Assembly: GCA_963855995.1 (NCBI GenBank)
Contig: OY979717.1
Span: 5,129,428 to 5,193,427, forward strand
Direction: 5' to 3'
DNA from: Muricea muricata
Taxonomy: Eukaryota > Cnidaria > Anthozoa > Malacalcyonacea > Plexauridae
Length of the DNA stretch: 64,000 bases
Notes under the pieces: generated by a model
What the model saw: the letters and a program-made list of their open reading frames with translations, nothing else
Database searches by the model: none
What the model was told of the DNA's origin: nothing
Program-made: the position numbers and the translations under genes
Shown: one piece after another, positions 12,070-23,349 of the stretch
How the letters are laid out: each line of letters opens with the position of its first letter
How positions within the stretch are numbered: position 1 is the first letter of the stretch

Positions 12070-12160
12070 TGACGTGGTGGCTTGGAGGGGGGGGGATTGG
12101 CCCACCCAGCGATGGCTCTAAGAGGGGCGCCGAAATGCTAGCGGGGCGCTAAATTTACCA
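12070..12160 (+). repeat. G-run repeat, related to 29741-29845
   Basis: The order cagtgacgtggtggct, a run of ten G, then aagaggggcgcc and aaattta matches the complement of 29741-29845. Two inverted, dispersed copies of one short interspersed repeat; family unknown. Confidence 0.65.
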
Positions 12161-13042
12161 AGAAGGGCCTAATGAGTGTTTAATTTGAATTACTATTTCA
12201 AAACACGAGCATGAGCGCTTTATCAGATACAAAACGCAAGGCGCACTTTTTGAATAAAAGTTTTAAATCAATATATTTTGATTATTTCATATACAAATCA
12301 ATGTATTGTGCTTAATATTTTTTGACTATTAAAATTGTAGCGTTAACATCCAACACGCTAGAGCATTTCAGACTTTTGATATTTGATATGTTAGATTAGA
12401 ATGCTGGTGCTTCGTCAAGGTTGCGTAAGCTTCACGCTTGCATAAGCTACTTAAAGCTAGAGCTATAAATAGCACAACAAGTAATTTCCAATTGTGGACA
12501 TTACATAAAGATCTAAAATAGCTTTAGACAAAACCCTATATAAGGCCGACTAGGCGGACGCTCTACTATAAAAACTTGTGGTGAAAATATTGTATTCAAG
12601 ACCCAGCAAGAATGTTTTGTATTTACCAGTGAGACTATCGTCAGGCCCTTTTCAGAGCAAGGAGGCAAAGATTGCTGTACTGTTGCTTCAATGCTTAGCT
12701 TTATCTTCAGACAAATAAATCGGCTAGTATACTTATTCAAAGAAATATATTTTGTAAATCAGGGCAGAGTCTTTATACTCATTTCTTTTATTTTATCCTC
12801 ATGGATTATTAATGAATTTCACAAGACGACTTATAAAATATGAATGAAGTTAATTGTTTTGAAATTTATATTAGCTGGCTGCATTCGGCATCAGGATTTA
12901 AGAATCATGATATTAGAAATATGTATTTATGTATAAGCTTTTTAGAACTTTTTGGGCGCACTTCGCTTTTGAATATAATAGTGCGTGTGTTCAACAAAAC
13001 ACATATGTACTTGTTAAGCTTTGTGGAAACACCACGTAAATT

Positions 13043-13096
13043 TATTATTGCAGAGCTTTCGATCCGTAAGCTCGGATCTTCATCAGTGCTATAATA
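13043..13096 (-). ncRNA. hammerhead-like motif in PLE 3' tail (left arm)
   Basis: Identical in core to the right-arm copy at 27205-27258. CTGATGA, stem II gatccg/cggatc, GAAA, a minimal two-pair stem III (ag/ct) and a stem I of nine pairs out of ten (tattatagca with tgcaataata). One extra A lies between CTGATGA and stem II. Such minimal stem III hammerheads are known to act best as dimers; activity here is untested. Confidence 0.6.
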
Positions 13097-13204
13097 ATAT
13101 GACTATTTGAATTCATACGCCCTTTTTTACTCAGCTACGTCATATCTAACGTAGCGAAATGGTTCTAATTAACCCGCATGCGTGCGCAAAGAAGAAAGAG
13201 AAAT

Positions 13205-13360
13205 TTAATTTTGCACAGTAAAGAGAGCGCGCCACGTACTGTCTAGTGGCGCGCCCTCTTGATCTATCGTACTATGTTTTTCAACTTCAATTGACTCTCT
13301 CATCTTGCGGGAGAGCTTATGACTTTCAGTGGCTAATTTTTCTAGCTCGGCTTTCTCGAT
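13205..13360 (-). pseudogene. PLE endonuclease C-terminus, left arm (with deletion)
   Basis: Reads ...ELEKLATESHKLSRKMRES and ends with a GAPLDSTWRAL block before the stop at 13205, the terminal part of the PLE protein after the LINE insertion. Compared with the right arm (26821-27039) it lacks about 63 bp, including the conserved His/Asn-Asp-His segment of the nuclease; the deletion lies between two copies of ttagc. The tail continues to the hammerhead and the palindrome edge. Confidence 0.8.
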
Positions 13361-13433
13361 TTTTATTAAAAGCCCTTTAGGGCAACACAATATATACAAT
13401 TAAAAAAAGCTTATTTACAATAAACACACAAAT

Positions 13434-16400
13434 TTACTGCCGGTAACTCTCCCTAAGACTCCGTTCACACACCAAAGAGTTTGAAATTGTGTCCTCTACC
13501 ATATCAAAAAATTCTAAGTTCAATCTGTTCGATACGTATGTCTTAAAGTATTGCAAACACGGGGTCTTCATAGCAGTGTTAAACTGGTGAGAGTTCCTTT
13601 CCTTCCAGGTGACGAATTTTGCAGCTGAAATAATGTAACTCGTCAGGTCACTAGTTGTATTCAATCCAGTTTCACCCAATAAAATCACTCGTTCAGAAAG
13701 TGTCGTGATAGATGGATCAATTCTGTTGCAGACGACAAGCACAAAGCGCCATAGTGCTGCAACAAAAGAACAATTAACGAGCGCGTGCGGCAAATTTTCC
13801 CATCGCTTTTTACACCGCGAACATGTAGCAGGAATCCGGGGATTACGGCTGTTGAGCAAAGAATTAACATTGAGTACGAGATGTACGGTTCGCCAGTAAA
13901 AGTCACGTATGACTGGATCTTCTAAGCCCGAATGAATCCTGCTCCAAATATCACTCCAAATTAACCCTCGGAAGTGCTGATCCCACTTGATTTGACAGGC
14001 TGGTCGAACAGGAGTAATTCTGTTACTAATTGCCTTTGAATAATAAAATCGAGCTGGCTGTGCGTACGTCAGATCAACATCGAATTCCCTCAAGACACGA
14101 AGAACAATGCTGTAAAAAGTAGATGGAGTATCTGCATTAGGTTTGCTGTTATCGTTGACACCAATAGATCGACCAATGCAGTATCGCATCAAATATTTCC
14201 ACGGGGCCGATGTTTCTTCAAGAGATTTAAATACACGCGGAATCAACAGACACTTGCTCTGCACTTCGATGTCGATTACATTTAAGCCACCAGACGTGAT
14301 GGAAGAAATACAAACTTCTCGTCTTACGAGCTCGGGTTTAGTGGACCAAATGAATTTCCACATCGCCGTCTTTAGCCTATCTATGACGGCTCGCTCAGGT
14401 GGGTAGATCCGTACTAAATGCCAGATGGATGATGCAGCCAAAGATCGGAGGACAGTGCATTTACCATGCAGGGTCAGGAATCTCGACTGCCATTCCGACA
14501 AGACCTTACAAAACTTCGCTACTCCCGTATCCCATGTTTTGTGTGCGGCGCTCATATCACCAAAGTGAAAGCCAACAATTTTGATAGTGCTGTCTGACCA
14601 CATCAATCCTCCAGGAGAATCTGATCGCTGCCTCCACCGACCAAGCCAGAGACCTTTTGACTTTGTTCGATTCAGCTTTGCTCCACTTGCACGACCATAT
14701 TGTTCAAATATATCTAGCACCTTGAGAAGACCACAGTCATTGGTCACAAAACAGGTGTTGTCGTCGGCGTATTGACTGATCTTGCATTCATGACCGCCTG
14801 GGAGCTTGATGCCTCGTATTTCGCCGCAAGTCCGAATTGGTTGACCAAAGCATTCTGAAACGAGCACAAATAGTAGGGGAGACAAGCGACAGCCTTGTCT
14901 CACTCCTCGCGTAACATCAAAGAATTCCGATAAAGTACCGTTGCTGAGTATCGCACTTTGAACATGAGTGTACAGACATCGGATGATGCCCCGAATGATA
15001 GGACCAAAGTTCATACAAGCTAAAACCTTGTGCATAAATTTCCAGTCAACATAATCGAAAGCCTTTTCCTGATCAATTGCAATGAAGGCACATTGGAGAT
15101 TGTTCCAATGGACATAATCCGAAATGTCTCTTAATAGTGTCGCATTGTCGTCAAAGGATCTACCGGGACAGCACACGATTGGTCAGGATGAATAACAGAC
15201 GGCATGACCACACGAAGACGTTGAGCGATCACCTTAGCAATTAATTTATAATCGACATTCAACAACGATATGGGCCGCCAGTTCTTGAGGTTTTCAGGAT
15301 CGTCCTTTTTGAAGATCAGAGTAATGATTGCCCGTCGGAGTGAGAGAGGTAATTCACCTTTATCTAGACAATAGTTAGCCATTGCCACGAAGTCACTCGC
15401 TAGGATGTCCCAGAAACAAAAGTAAAACTCTTTGGGTAAGCCGTCAGAGCCCGGCGTGCGGTTTGCTGGCATTGCGTGGAGAGCAAGTAGACGCTCTTCT
15501 TCGGAAAGAAGTGTTTCTAAGGATAGTTTCTCTTCATCGGAAAGGCGGCGGTCAATAACTTTGAGAACTTCTTCCTGATCACGATCGTCTAGAAGCTGAG
15601 AAGTATATAGCCGTTTGTAGAAGCGTACTTGCTCTTGCATAATAGTTTCTGAATCCGTAACCCGTCCACAGTCGGTCTTAAGCGCACTGACCAATTTTTT
15701 GGAGCCATTGGATCTTTCTCGGCGAAAAAAGAAACGAGAAGGCTTCTCTCGATTGCGGATAATACGGACACGACTTCGGATTCTAACTCCCTCCAATCGT
15801 TTACAATCAAGATCACATAGTTCTGTACGAACTCGTTGTAATTGAGCTAACTCCTCGGGGGAAAAATTGCATTTCCCACTTAGACGGTGAAATTGATTCA
15901 TAAGGTGAGCTCGCTGTTCATTGGATTGTTTCTTAACAGATTGGCTATACTCAATAATAATATTTCGCATTTCAGATTTGCCTTCGTCCCACCACTCCCC
16001 AATATCCTGGAAAAGTGCTTTTGACTCAGACCAGTCCGCCCAAAAGGATTTGATTGCATCACGTAATTTCGCATGACCAAGTAGAGACGTATTGAGTTTC
16101 CAAACACCCCCTCCCCATGTAATGACATGATCCGTATCAATTATTTGATACGTAAGGGAAATCAAGTCATGATCCGATAAATGGCACGGGTGGATTCCAG
16201 AGACTGCCCGATCATCCGCCAATTCGGAAGATATATAAAATTTGTCTAGTCGAGACATTATGGAACGATCTGCGTTAGACCACGTACACGTTTTCAGTTT
16301 TGAGTGTTGTTTACGCCAAATGTCTACCAGGTGATATCCTGATAGTAAGCGCTTCATTTCCGGACTACCAATGCTTCCATGGGAAGGGTTGCCACCAAAC

Positions 16401-16903
16401 CGATCCATAGCTACGTCTAAGACAAAATTGAAGTCTCCACCCATAATGATTTTGCGACTGGTTAGCAAATATCTATCCAGATTGGACAAAAACTCCAAGC
16501 GATCAGCACCAACTGTAGGGACATAGACAGTAACGATACGCAAAGGTGTTCCATTAAACTTCAAATCACAAACACACACTCGGCCATCATAGTCAACATC
16601 AAACTTTATGGCTTCAAACTTCGCCGGGTCGCGAATCAAGATTCCAACACCACCACTGTAAATCGTACCCACGCTCCAAAAACCTTTACATCGCCTTTCG
16701 GCAGACCATTGCAAACACTCACGTTTGTTTAGAATTCTTGTGTCTTGTAGTAATGCAATGTCATACACATGTTTAGATAAGTAATCAAACATTAGGCGAC
16801 GCCGCTTTGGATCACGCATACCATTAACGTTGAGGGAAATTACCGATAAGGAGTTATCACCGACCGGGGCTTTCGAGGTTTCTTCAACTGAACTAAGGTC
16901 CAC
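13434..16903 (-). pseudogene. Tx1-clade LINE ORF2 (APE endonuclease-reverse transcriptase), left arm
   Basis: The N-terminal part (16903-15131, 590 codons) is an AP-endonuclease-like nuclease: SVISLNVNGMRD, a GGDFN motif followed by a MDR, and SDHDLI. It continues into the RT with RPISLLNVDYKLIAK. The rest (15176-13434, 580 codons) has IDQEKAFD, RGVRQGC, the catalytic YADD and SGAKLNRTKSKGLWLG, then a zf-RVT-like CSRCKKRW block near the end. The pattern is typical of the Tx1 group of the L1 superfamily. One missing base near 15166, relative to the right arm, splits the frame; otherwise the ORF is open. It overlaps ORF1 by 64 bp in another frame. Its product would nick target DNA and reverse-transcribe the element RNA. 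Confidence 0.9.
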
Positions 16904-18171
16904 TCTGCCTTCTCACGATTCCGCTTTAGTGGATCGGAATCTAGATCCATATCTCCTTTTTCCGTCATCAAGGCACCTTGGGAAGAATTAACCACACTGG
17001 TATCTAACAGCTCAGGTGAACTTTGAGTATCTGGAGGAGGCTGGGACGTAGGAGAAACTCGGGACGTAGAGGGATCATGTGGCGGGGGATGGTCTTGAGA
17101 CTCGGGAGTATCTTGAGAAATTGACTGTGGCTGTTCATTGTGTGACTCAGGCTGCGACCGTATTTCCTGTGAAGATTCGCCATTCCGATCGGTGTCCATT
17201 ACCGCAGCTGTCTCACGAGGTACTTCCTGAGGAGGGCGCAACTCAGGGCAGTTTGCCCGAACATGGCCAAACTTGCCACAGCGAAAACACTTAAAACATT
17301 GATCACGCGTGTGACCAGCAATGCCACATTTAAAACCTACCACGTCATTTGGACACTCATTCGCACGATGACCTAATTGACGGCATCGAAAACATTGAGG
17401 AAGCTGCTCTTTATGACGAATTTCCACTGGAAATTCGGCTATACGCGATTTCCGTGGTATATCGGATTTAATATCTATCATCTTTGCAATCCGAGTCCCA
17501 GTTTCGATCGTTGGGAAACCTTGTTCGGTCAGCATTTCACGCTCTATAGTTTCGGCTGTGCCATATTGAGCAAGAGATCCAGCAACCACTTTATTAGGCA
17601 CTTCACTTGGAACATACAGTATTCTGACATCTAAAATCGGACTTTCGATTGGTTGTACGCCAATTTCTACGTCTTTGATTGTAAAAGCTGCGATAAAAAA
17701 TTCATCTTAGCCTCGTTGGTACGAAATGTGACACGGTAGCGATCATGTGGCATGGATTGCAGAGCCTTGACTACCTTTACATAAACAACACGAATAACGG
17801 CTTTGATAACTTCCTTAACCGACACAGTGTCTAACGCCTTAGTATGTAAGACAACCGTATTGGGACGACGAGTCCTCGGCTCATTTGATCGAACACGATG
17901 ACTTCGTTGTTCTCCCACGCCGGAATCACGGGCAGCTGCGGCAAAATCCATCTCTGAAACCACACCAGGGGCACCAACACCAGGAACACCAACACCAGGA
18001 ACACCAACACCAGGAGCACTAACACCAGGAACACCAACACCAGGAGCTCCAACACCAGGAGCACCAGCACCAGGAACACCAACACCAGGAGCACCAACAC
18101 CAACTCGCTCGTCTGTCTGCTCCACTTCTTCTTGGGTATCCACCACGATAAGATTAAAGATTTGCTTCTAT
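16840..18171 (-). pseudogene. Tx1-clade LINE ORF1 (gag-like, three zinc knuckles), left arm
   Basis: An ORF1-type nucleic-acid-binding protein. From its start near 18146 it has a Gly-Val-Gly-Val-Pro type pentapeptide array, then a charged domain, then zinc knuckles CFRCRQLGHRANEC, a second one, and CFRCGKFGHVRANC, and a Pro/Ser/Gln-rich tail. In the second knuckle the first Cys is Gly (GFKCGIAGHTRDQC); the right arm keeps it. One missing base near 17690 breaks the frame between 18146-17667 and 17601-16840. No ATG is seen at the array start, so the 5' end may be truncated or lie in the junction. Confidence 0.85.
17964..18108 (-). repeat. 15 bp coding minisatellite in LINE ORF1, left arm (~9 units)
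   Basis: Tandem 15-mers encode pentapeptides of the [10 protein letters not shown] and GAGAP types. The right-arm array (22022-22233) is clearly longer, so the array changed length after the inverted duplication. Confidence 0.9.
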
Positions 18172-18330
18172 TGCTTTTCTTCGTTTGTTCTTTCTCGCAG
18201 TTAGTCTTATGTTCTTTAAGACGTAATGAGAGATTTCGGCCAGTTTCACCAATATATACCAAACCACATTCACATGGAATGCGGTACACACCGGGTTTCT
18301 GAAATTCATTAACGCTATCCTTATGTGTGC
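18172..18330 (-). pseudogene. PLE GIY-YIG endonuclease, N-terminal part, left arm
   Basis: Reads VYRIPCECGLVYIGETGRNL, the diagnostic GIY-YIG start of Penelope-like endonucleases with its zinc-finger-like Cys pair, then RLKEHKTNCEKEQTKKS where the LINE insertion begins. Continuation is at 13360 and below. Homology to the right arm resumes at tctctctgcacacataagga, just outside the foreign patch. Confidence 0.85.
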
Positions 18331-19045
18331 AGAGAGGTCTGAAAGGGTTTCAGGGCAACCTTGATACCACAATTATTAAGAACTCTCCTGAGTAGTTCCG
18401 CAATTCCTTGAATGTACGGGACTATTGCAAAACCTTTCACAGCGGAAACACCCTCTGGAGAGTTGCAATGAGTCAAGGCTGGACGCCTTAAACAATCGTA
18501 AAGAAAGCTCTTAGGATATTAATTGTTTTCTTTCAGAATATTGGTTACATATTGACCCTCGTTTTCCCTAGCATCGTTGTTCGATGTTAAATTCTCCGCT
18601 CTCTGAAACAAAGTTGTAACAACAGACTTATGGCTTCTCGGGTGATGCGAGTTAAATGACAGATATTTATCAGTATGAGTTGGTTTACGATAAACAACAG
18701 TTTCCAACTTCCCATCAGTAGTTCTCTGAACATAAGTATCCAAAAAGGGCAACTTCCCATCAGTCTCACGTTCTACGGTGAACTGTATAGAAGGCTCAAT
18801 TGAATTCAAATGTTGCAAAAAAACAACAATCTCATCTTAAGAAACCGCAGAGATCACATCATCAACAAATCGCTTCCAGAACGATAGGCTGACCGGAGCC
18901 GTTGTTAGGGCTTTATGTTCAATATCTTCCATTACTAAATTAGCAATGACAGCCGAAACCCGCGAGCCCATCGCTGTTCCAAAAACCTGTTTGTAATAAG
19001 TGCCCTCAAACACAAACTGAGTTTGTTGTGGAATGGTCCATTGGA
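18331..19045 (-). pseudogene. foreign PLE segment (family B) replacing part of the left-arm RT
   Basis: Frames 19049-18837 and 18818-18519 encode RT palm sequence of another PLE family: GTAMGSRVSAVIANLVMEDI, the catalytic RFVDD, then LPFLDTYVQRT and VYRKPTHTDKYLSFNSHHPR. The right arm has instead GAPMGSPLSPVMANLFIEEF and RYVDD. The switch occurs after tttgttcacaaatgttccaa, shared by both arms, and returns to family A near 18330. About 35 codons expected between the finger and palm motifs are missing at the first junction. Stops and frame breaks make it non-functional. Confidence 0.8.
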
Positions 19046-19969
19046 ACATTTGTGAACAAACAAACTACATCAAAACTTACCAGAATTTCCTCTTCATCTA
19101 ATTTAGTTTGTTCAATTTTTGTAATAAATTCTTTAGAATTTACTACGTGATGTTCAGAATTTCCAACAATGGGTTTTAATATCTCAGCAAGGTATTTAGC
19201 TAAATTATAAGTTGGAGAACTTTGGGAAGCAACAATGGGTCTTAGGGGGACATCAGGTTTATGAATTTTAGGTAAACCATAAAATTTAGGACAGACAGTA
19301 GCAGACGGTTTCAAATGATCATAAACTTTTTGAGACAATTTATCTGACTTTTTAAGATCAGATAATTTTGAACATATTTTACGTTCAATTTTAGCTGTAG
19401 GGTCACTTTTAAGCTCTTTGTAGGTTTTCGTGTTTAAGACAACTGTAGCGTTACTCTTATCAGCTTTTAAAATATGTATGGACTTATCTGCTCTTAAATT
19501 GCTCACAGCATCCTTCATATTCTTGGTTAAATTCGACCTTGGAAGCTTCGCACGTCGTAGAACCTCGGTGATCTGGACGCGGATGTTACTAGCTACATCG
19601 TTTTTGAGATGGAAAAGTTTCGGCCCCAGACGTTGAACAATTTCTTCTTTAGGTAGGACGCGCGGTACAACAGCGAAATTTAAGCCAAGAGCCAGGATAT
19701 CTTCTTCAACCGGCATAAGACTTCTTGCACTTCTGTTAATGACGGTGCGTCTTAGTGGATGACTAGCCAAGTCTTCTTGTTTGCGACGATTCTTCTGAGC
19801 ATAGGACGTCAATTTCGTGAATTTGGTCATCTGAGTAGAACGTGCTTTGTTGAATGTACTCCTAGATGAGACAGAGATCATTCTTTTAGCTGTACAATAG
19901 TGCTCTTAATTTAAAATCATCCACAGTTCTTCAGTCAAGATGGCAATCCTTTCTTCTACCCCGCATAAC
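19046..19969 (-). pseudogene. PLE reverse transcriptase, N-terminal region (family A), left arm
   Basis: The frame from 19881 carries LKADKSNATVVL, CPKFYGLPKIHKPDVPLRPI and VSFDVVCLFTNVP, typical of the fingers and palm A region of Penelope-type RTs. Upstream to 19969 the arm remains homologous to the right copy but a stop (taa where the right arm has gaa) precedes it. The arm ends at the palindrome spacer, so the true 5' end is missing here. Confidence 0.85.
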
Positions 19970-20019
19970 TCGGCCGAGTTGGCATTAGTGCGAGAACGTA
20001 TTGCTTGGACTCGTAGACA
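19970..20019. other. central spacer of the giant palindrome
   Basis: Fifty bases, starting tcggccgagttggcatt, without a mirrored partner. Gcataac on the left and gttatgc on the right are the innermost paired bases. In the right-arm direction the spacer stays open and encodes a helical PLE N-terminal stretch (SAELALVRERIAWTRRQLC), so it belongs to the right copy. Confidence 0.85.
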
Positions 20020-21952
20020 GTTATGCAGGGTAGACGAAAGGATTGCCATCTTGACTGAAGAACTGTGGATGACTTTAAATGAAGAGCACTATTCTACAGT
20101 TAAAAGAATGATCTCTGCCTCATCTAGGAGTACATTCAACAAAGCACGTTCTACTCAGATGGCCATATTCACGAAATTGACGTCCTATGGTCAGAAGAAT
20201 CGTCGCAAACAAGAAGAAGACTTGGCTAGTCATCCACTAAGACAGTGGTCGAGTCATCCACTAAGACAGTGGTCATTAACAGAAGTGCAAGAAATCTTAC
20301 GCCAGTTGAAGAATATGTCTTGGCTCTTGGCTTAAATTTCGCGGTTGTACCGCGCGTCCTACCTAAAGAAAAAATTGTTCAACGTCTGGGGCCGAAACTT
20401 TTCCATCTCAAAAACGATGTTGCTAGTAACATCCGCGTCCAGATCACCGAGGTTCTACGACGTGCGAAGCTTCCAAAGTCGAATTTAGCCAAGAATATGA
20501 AGGATGCTGTGAGCAATTTAAGAGCAGATAAGTCCATACATATTTTAAAAGCTGATAAGAGTAACGCTGCAGTTGTCTTAGATCGTGTAGAATATGATAA
20601 CAAAGTCTTGGCTTTTTTAAACACGCAAACCTACAAAGAGCTTAAAAGTGACCCTACAGCTAAAATTGAACGTAAAATATGTTCGAAATTATCTGATCTT
20701 AAAAAGTCAGATAAATTGCCACAAAAAGTTTATAATCATTTGAGACCGTTTGCTACTGTCTGTCCTAAATTTTATAGTTTACCTAAAATTCATAAGCCTG
20801 ATGTCTCCCTATAAGATAGACCCATTGTTGCTTCCTAAGGTTCTCCAACATATAATTTAGCTAAATATCTTGCTGAAATATTAAGACTCCTTGTTGGAAA
20901 TTCTGAACATCACGTAGTAAATTCTAAAGAATTTATTACAAAAATTGAACAAACTAAATTAGATGAAGATGAAATTCTGGTAAGTTTTGATATAGTTAGT
21001 TTGTTCACAAATGTTCCAATTGATGAAGCCTGTAATATCGCAACAGAACGATTACTTTTAGATAGTACACTTCATCTAAGAACTACCCTTTCTCCTGAGA
21101 ATATATATGATCTGCTGAAACTATGTTTAACTACGACATGTTTTCAGTGGAGGGAGAAATTCTATGAACAGACACATGGTGCCCCAATGGGAAGTCCATT
21201 GTCACCAGTTATGGCCAATTTGTTCATTGAAGAATTTGAAAAAAAAGCTTTAGCCACCTCAACGTTAAAACCAGGATTCTGGTTTAGATACGTTGATGAC
21301 GCATTAAGCAGCGGGGCACATGGTCTAGAAAATCTCCATCGATTTCTAGAACACATTTATTTTATAGTTTACATCCTTCTATCAAGTTCACATTAGAAAT
21401 GCAGAAGGAAGATAAAACTATACCTTTCTTAGATGTACTGTTAATTCAGGAAGACGGGTCATTAGGACATAAGGTGTATAGAAAACCAACATACACGGAC
21501 AGGTATCTGCACTATAATTCATTTCACCATCCTAGCATAAAGAACTCAGTGTGTAAGACACTTATTAAGCGAGCGAAAACAATTTGAGAAGTGTTTTAAA
21601 AATGAATGGTTATCCTAAGAAATTCATAGATAATGCTATGAAAACACGACAACACGTACGGGAAAAGACCGAATATCCGTCCTTTCTCAGTCTACCGTAT
21701 ATTGGTTCAGCTTCACATAAAATCGAAAGGATTTTGAAAGAAGCTGGCATTCAGTTATACCATTCTAGTGAAAACAAATTGTTTCGATCTCTCTGCACAC
21801 ATAAGGATAGCGTTAATGAATTTCAGAAACCCGGTGTGTACCGCATTCCATGTGAATGTGGTTTGGTATATATTGGTGAAACTGGCCGAAATCTCTCATT
21901 ACGTCTTAAAGAACATAAGACTAACTGCGAGAAAGAACAAACGAAGAAAAGC
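20020..21952 (+). pseudogene. PLE reverse transcriptase plus GIY-YIG start (family A), right arm
   Basis: Broken frames in order: N-terminal helical region (open from 19940), RT fingers (20245-20814, with LKADKSNAAVVLDRVEYDNK and CPKFYSLPKIHKPDVSL), palm (21001-21396: VPIDEACNIATERLL, GAPMGSPLSPVMANLF and catalytic RYVDD), thumb (21399-21587: IPFLDVLL, VYRKPTYTDRYLHYNS) and endonuclease start (from 21584: GVYRIPCECGLVYIGETGR). Stops at about 20812 and 20836, a 24 bp tandem duplication near 20225-20272 with a frame break, and further shifts inactivate it. The LINE insertion begins after acgaagaaaagc. Confidence 0.88.
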
Positions 21953-23349
21953 AATAAAAGCAAATCTTTAATCTTATCGTGGTGGATACCCAAGAATAAG
22001 TGGAGCAGACAGACGAGCGAGTTGGTGTTGGTGCTCTTGGTGTTGGTGTTGGTGTTGGTGTTGGTGTTCCTGGTGCTGGTGCTCCTGGTGTTGGAGCTCC
22101 TGGTGTTGGTGTTCCTGGTGCTGGTGCTCCTGGTGTTGGAGCTCCTGGTGTTGGTGTTCCTGATGTTAGTGTTCCTGGTGTTGGTGTTCCTGGTGTTGGT
22201 GTTCCTGGTGTTGGTGCCCCTGGTGTGGTTTCAGAGATGGATTTTGCCGCAGCTGCCCGTGATTCCGGCGTGGGAGAACAACGAAGTCATCGTATTCGAT
22301 CAAATGAGCCGAGGACTCGTCGTCCCAATACGGTTGTCTTACATACTAAGGCGTTAGACACTGTGTCGGTTAAGGAAGTTATCGAAGCCGTTATTCGTGT
22401 TGTTGATGTAAAGGTAGTCAAGGCTGTGCAATCCATGCCACATGATCGCTACCGTGTCACATTTCGTACCAACGAGGCTAAGATGAATTTTTTATCGCAG
22501 CCTTTTACAATCAAAGACGTAGAAATTGGCGTACAACCAATCGAAAGTCCGATTTTAGATGTCAGAATACTGTATGTTCCAAGTGAAGTGCCTAATGAAG
22601 TGGTTGCTGGATCTCTTGCTCAATATGGCACAGTCGAAACTATAGAGCGTGAAATGCTGACCGAACAAGGTTTCCCAACGATCGAAACTGGGACTCGGAT
22701 TGCAAAGATGATAGATATTAATTCCGATATGCCACGGAAATCGCGTATAGCCGAATTTCCAGTGGAAATTCGTCATAAAGGGTAGCTTCCTCAATGTTTT
22801 CGATGCCGTCAATTAGGTCATCGTGCGAATGAGTGTTCAAATGACGTGGTATGTTTTAAATGTGGCATTGCTGGTCACACGCGTGATCAATGTTTTAAGT
22901 GTTTTCGCTGTGGCAAGTTTGGCCATGTTCGGGCAAACTGCTCTGACTTGCGCCCTCCTCAGGAAGTACCTCGTGAGACAGCTGTGGTAATGGATACTGA
23001 TCGGAATGGCGAATCTTCACAGGAAATACGGTCGCAGCCTGAGTCACACAATGAACAGCCACAGTCAATTTCTCAAGATACTCCCAAGTCTCAAGACCAT
23101 CCCCCGCCACATGATCCCTCTACGTCCCGAGTTCCTCCTACGTCCCAGCCTCCTCCAGATACTCAAAGTTCACCTGAGCTGTTAGATACCAGTGTGGCTA
23201 GTTCTTCCCAAGGTGCCTTGATGACGGAAAAAGGAGATATGGATCTAGATTCCGATCCATTAAAGCGGAATCGTGAGAAGGCAGAGTGGACCTTAGTTCA
23301 GTCGAAGAAACCTCGAAAGCCCCGGTCGGTGATAACTCCTTATCGGTAA
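21953..23349 (+). pseudogene. Tx1-clade LINE ORF1 (gag-like), right arm
   Basis: The same protein as at 16840-18171: pentapeptide array, basic middle domain, then three CCHC knuckles (CFRCRQLGHRANEC, CFKCGIAGHTRDQC, CFRCGKFGHVRANC). Here all knuckle cysteines are intact. A stop (tag) at 22783-22785, where the left arm has a Gln codon, separates the middle domain from the knuckles, and another stop (taa, near 21995) lies just upstream of the array. The frame through the 17690-equivalent site is intact. It overlaps ORF2 by 64 bp. Confidence 0.87.
22022..22233 (+). repeat. 15 bp coding minisatellite in LINE ORF1, right arm (~13 units)
   Basis: Longer than the left-arm array; includes a GTGTTG run that gives a GVGVGVGV stretch. 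In an alternative frame it reads as Leu/Val-rich, which is only a shadow. Confidence 0.9.

Noticed and set aside
21998-22357. Leu/Val-rich frame resembling membrane segments
   Set aside because: It is an alternative frame of the GVGVP-coding minisatellite in LINE ORF1; mirrored in the left arm, with no homology signature of its own.
21584-22785. A natural PLE-LINE fusion protein
   Set aside because: The missing PLE endonuclease half is found beyond the LINE 3' end in both arms, so the LINE interrupts the PLE.
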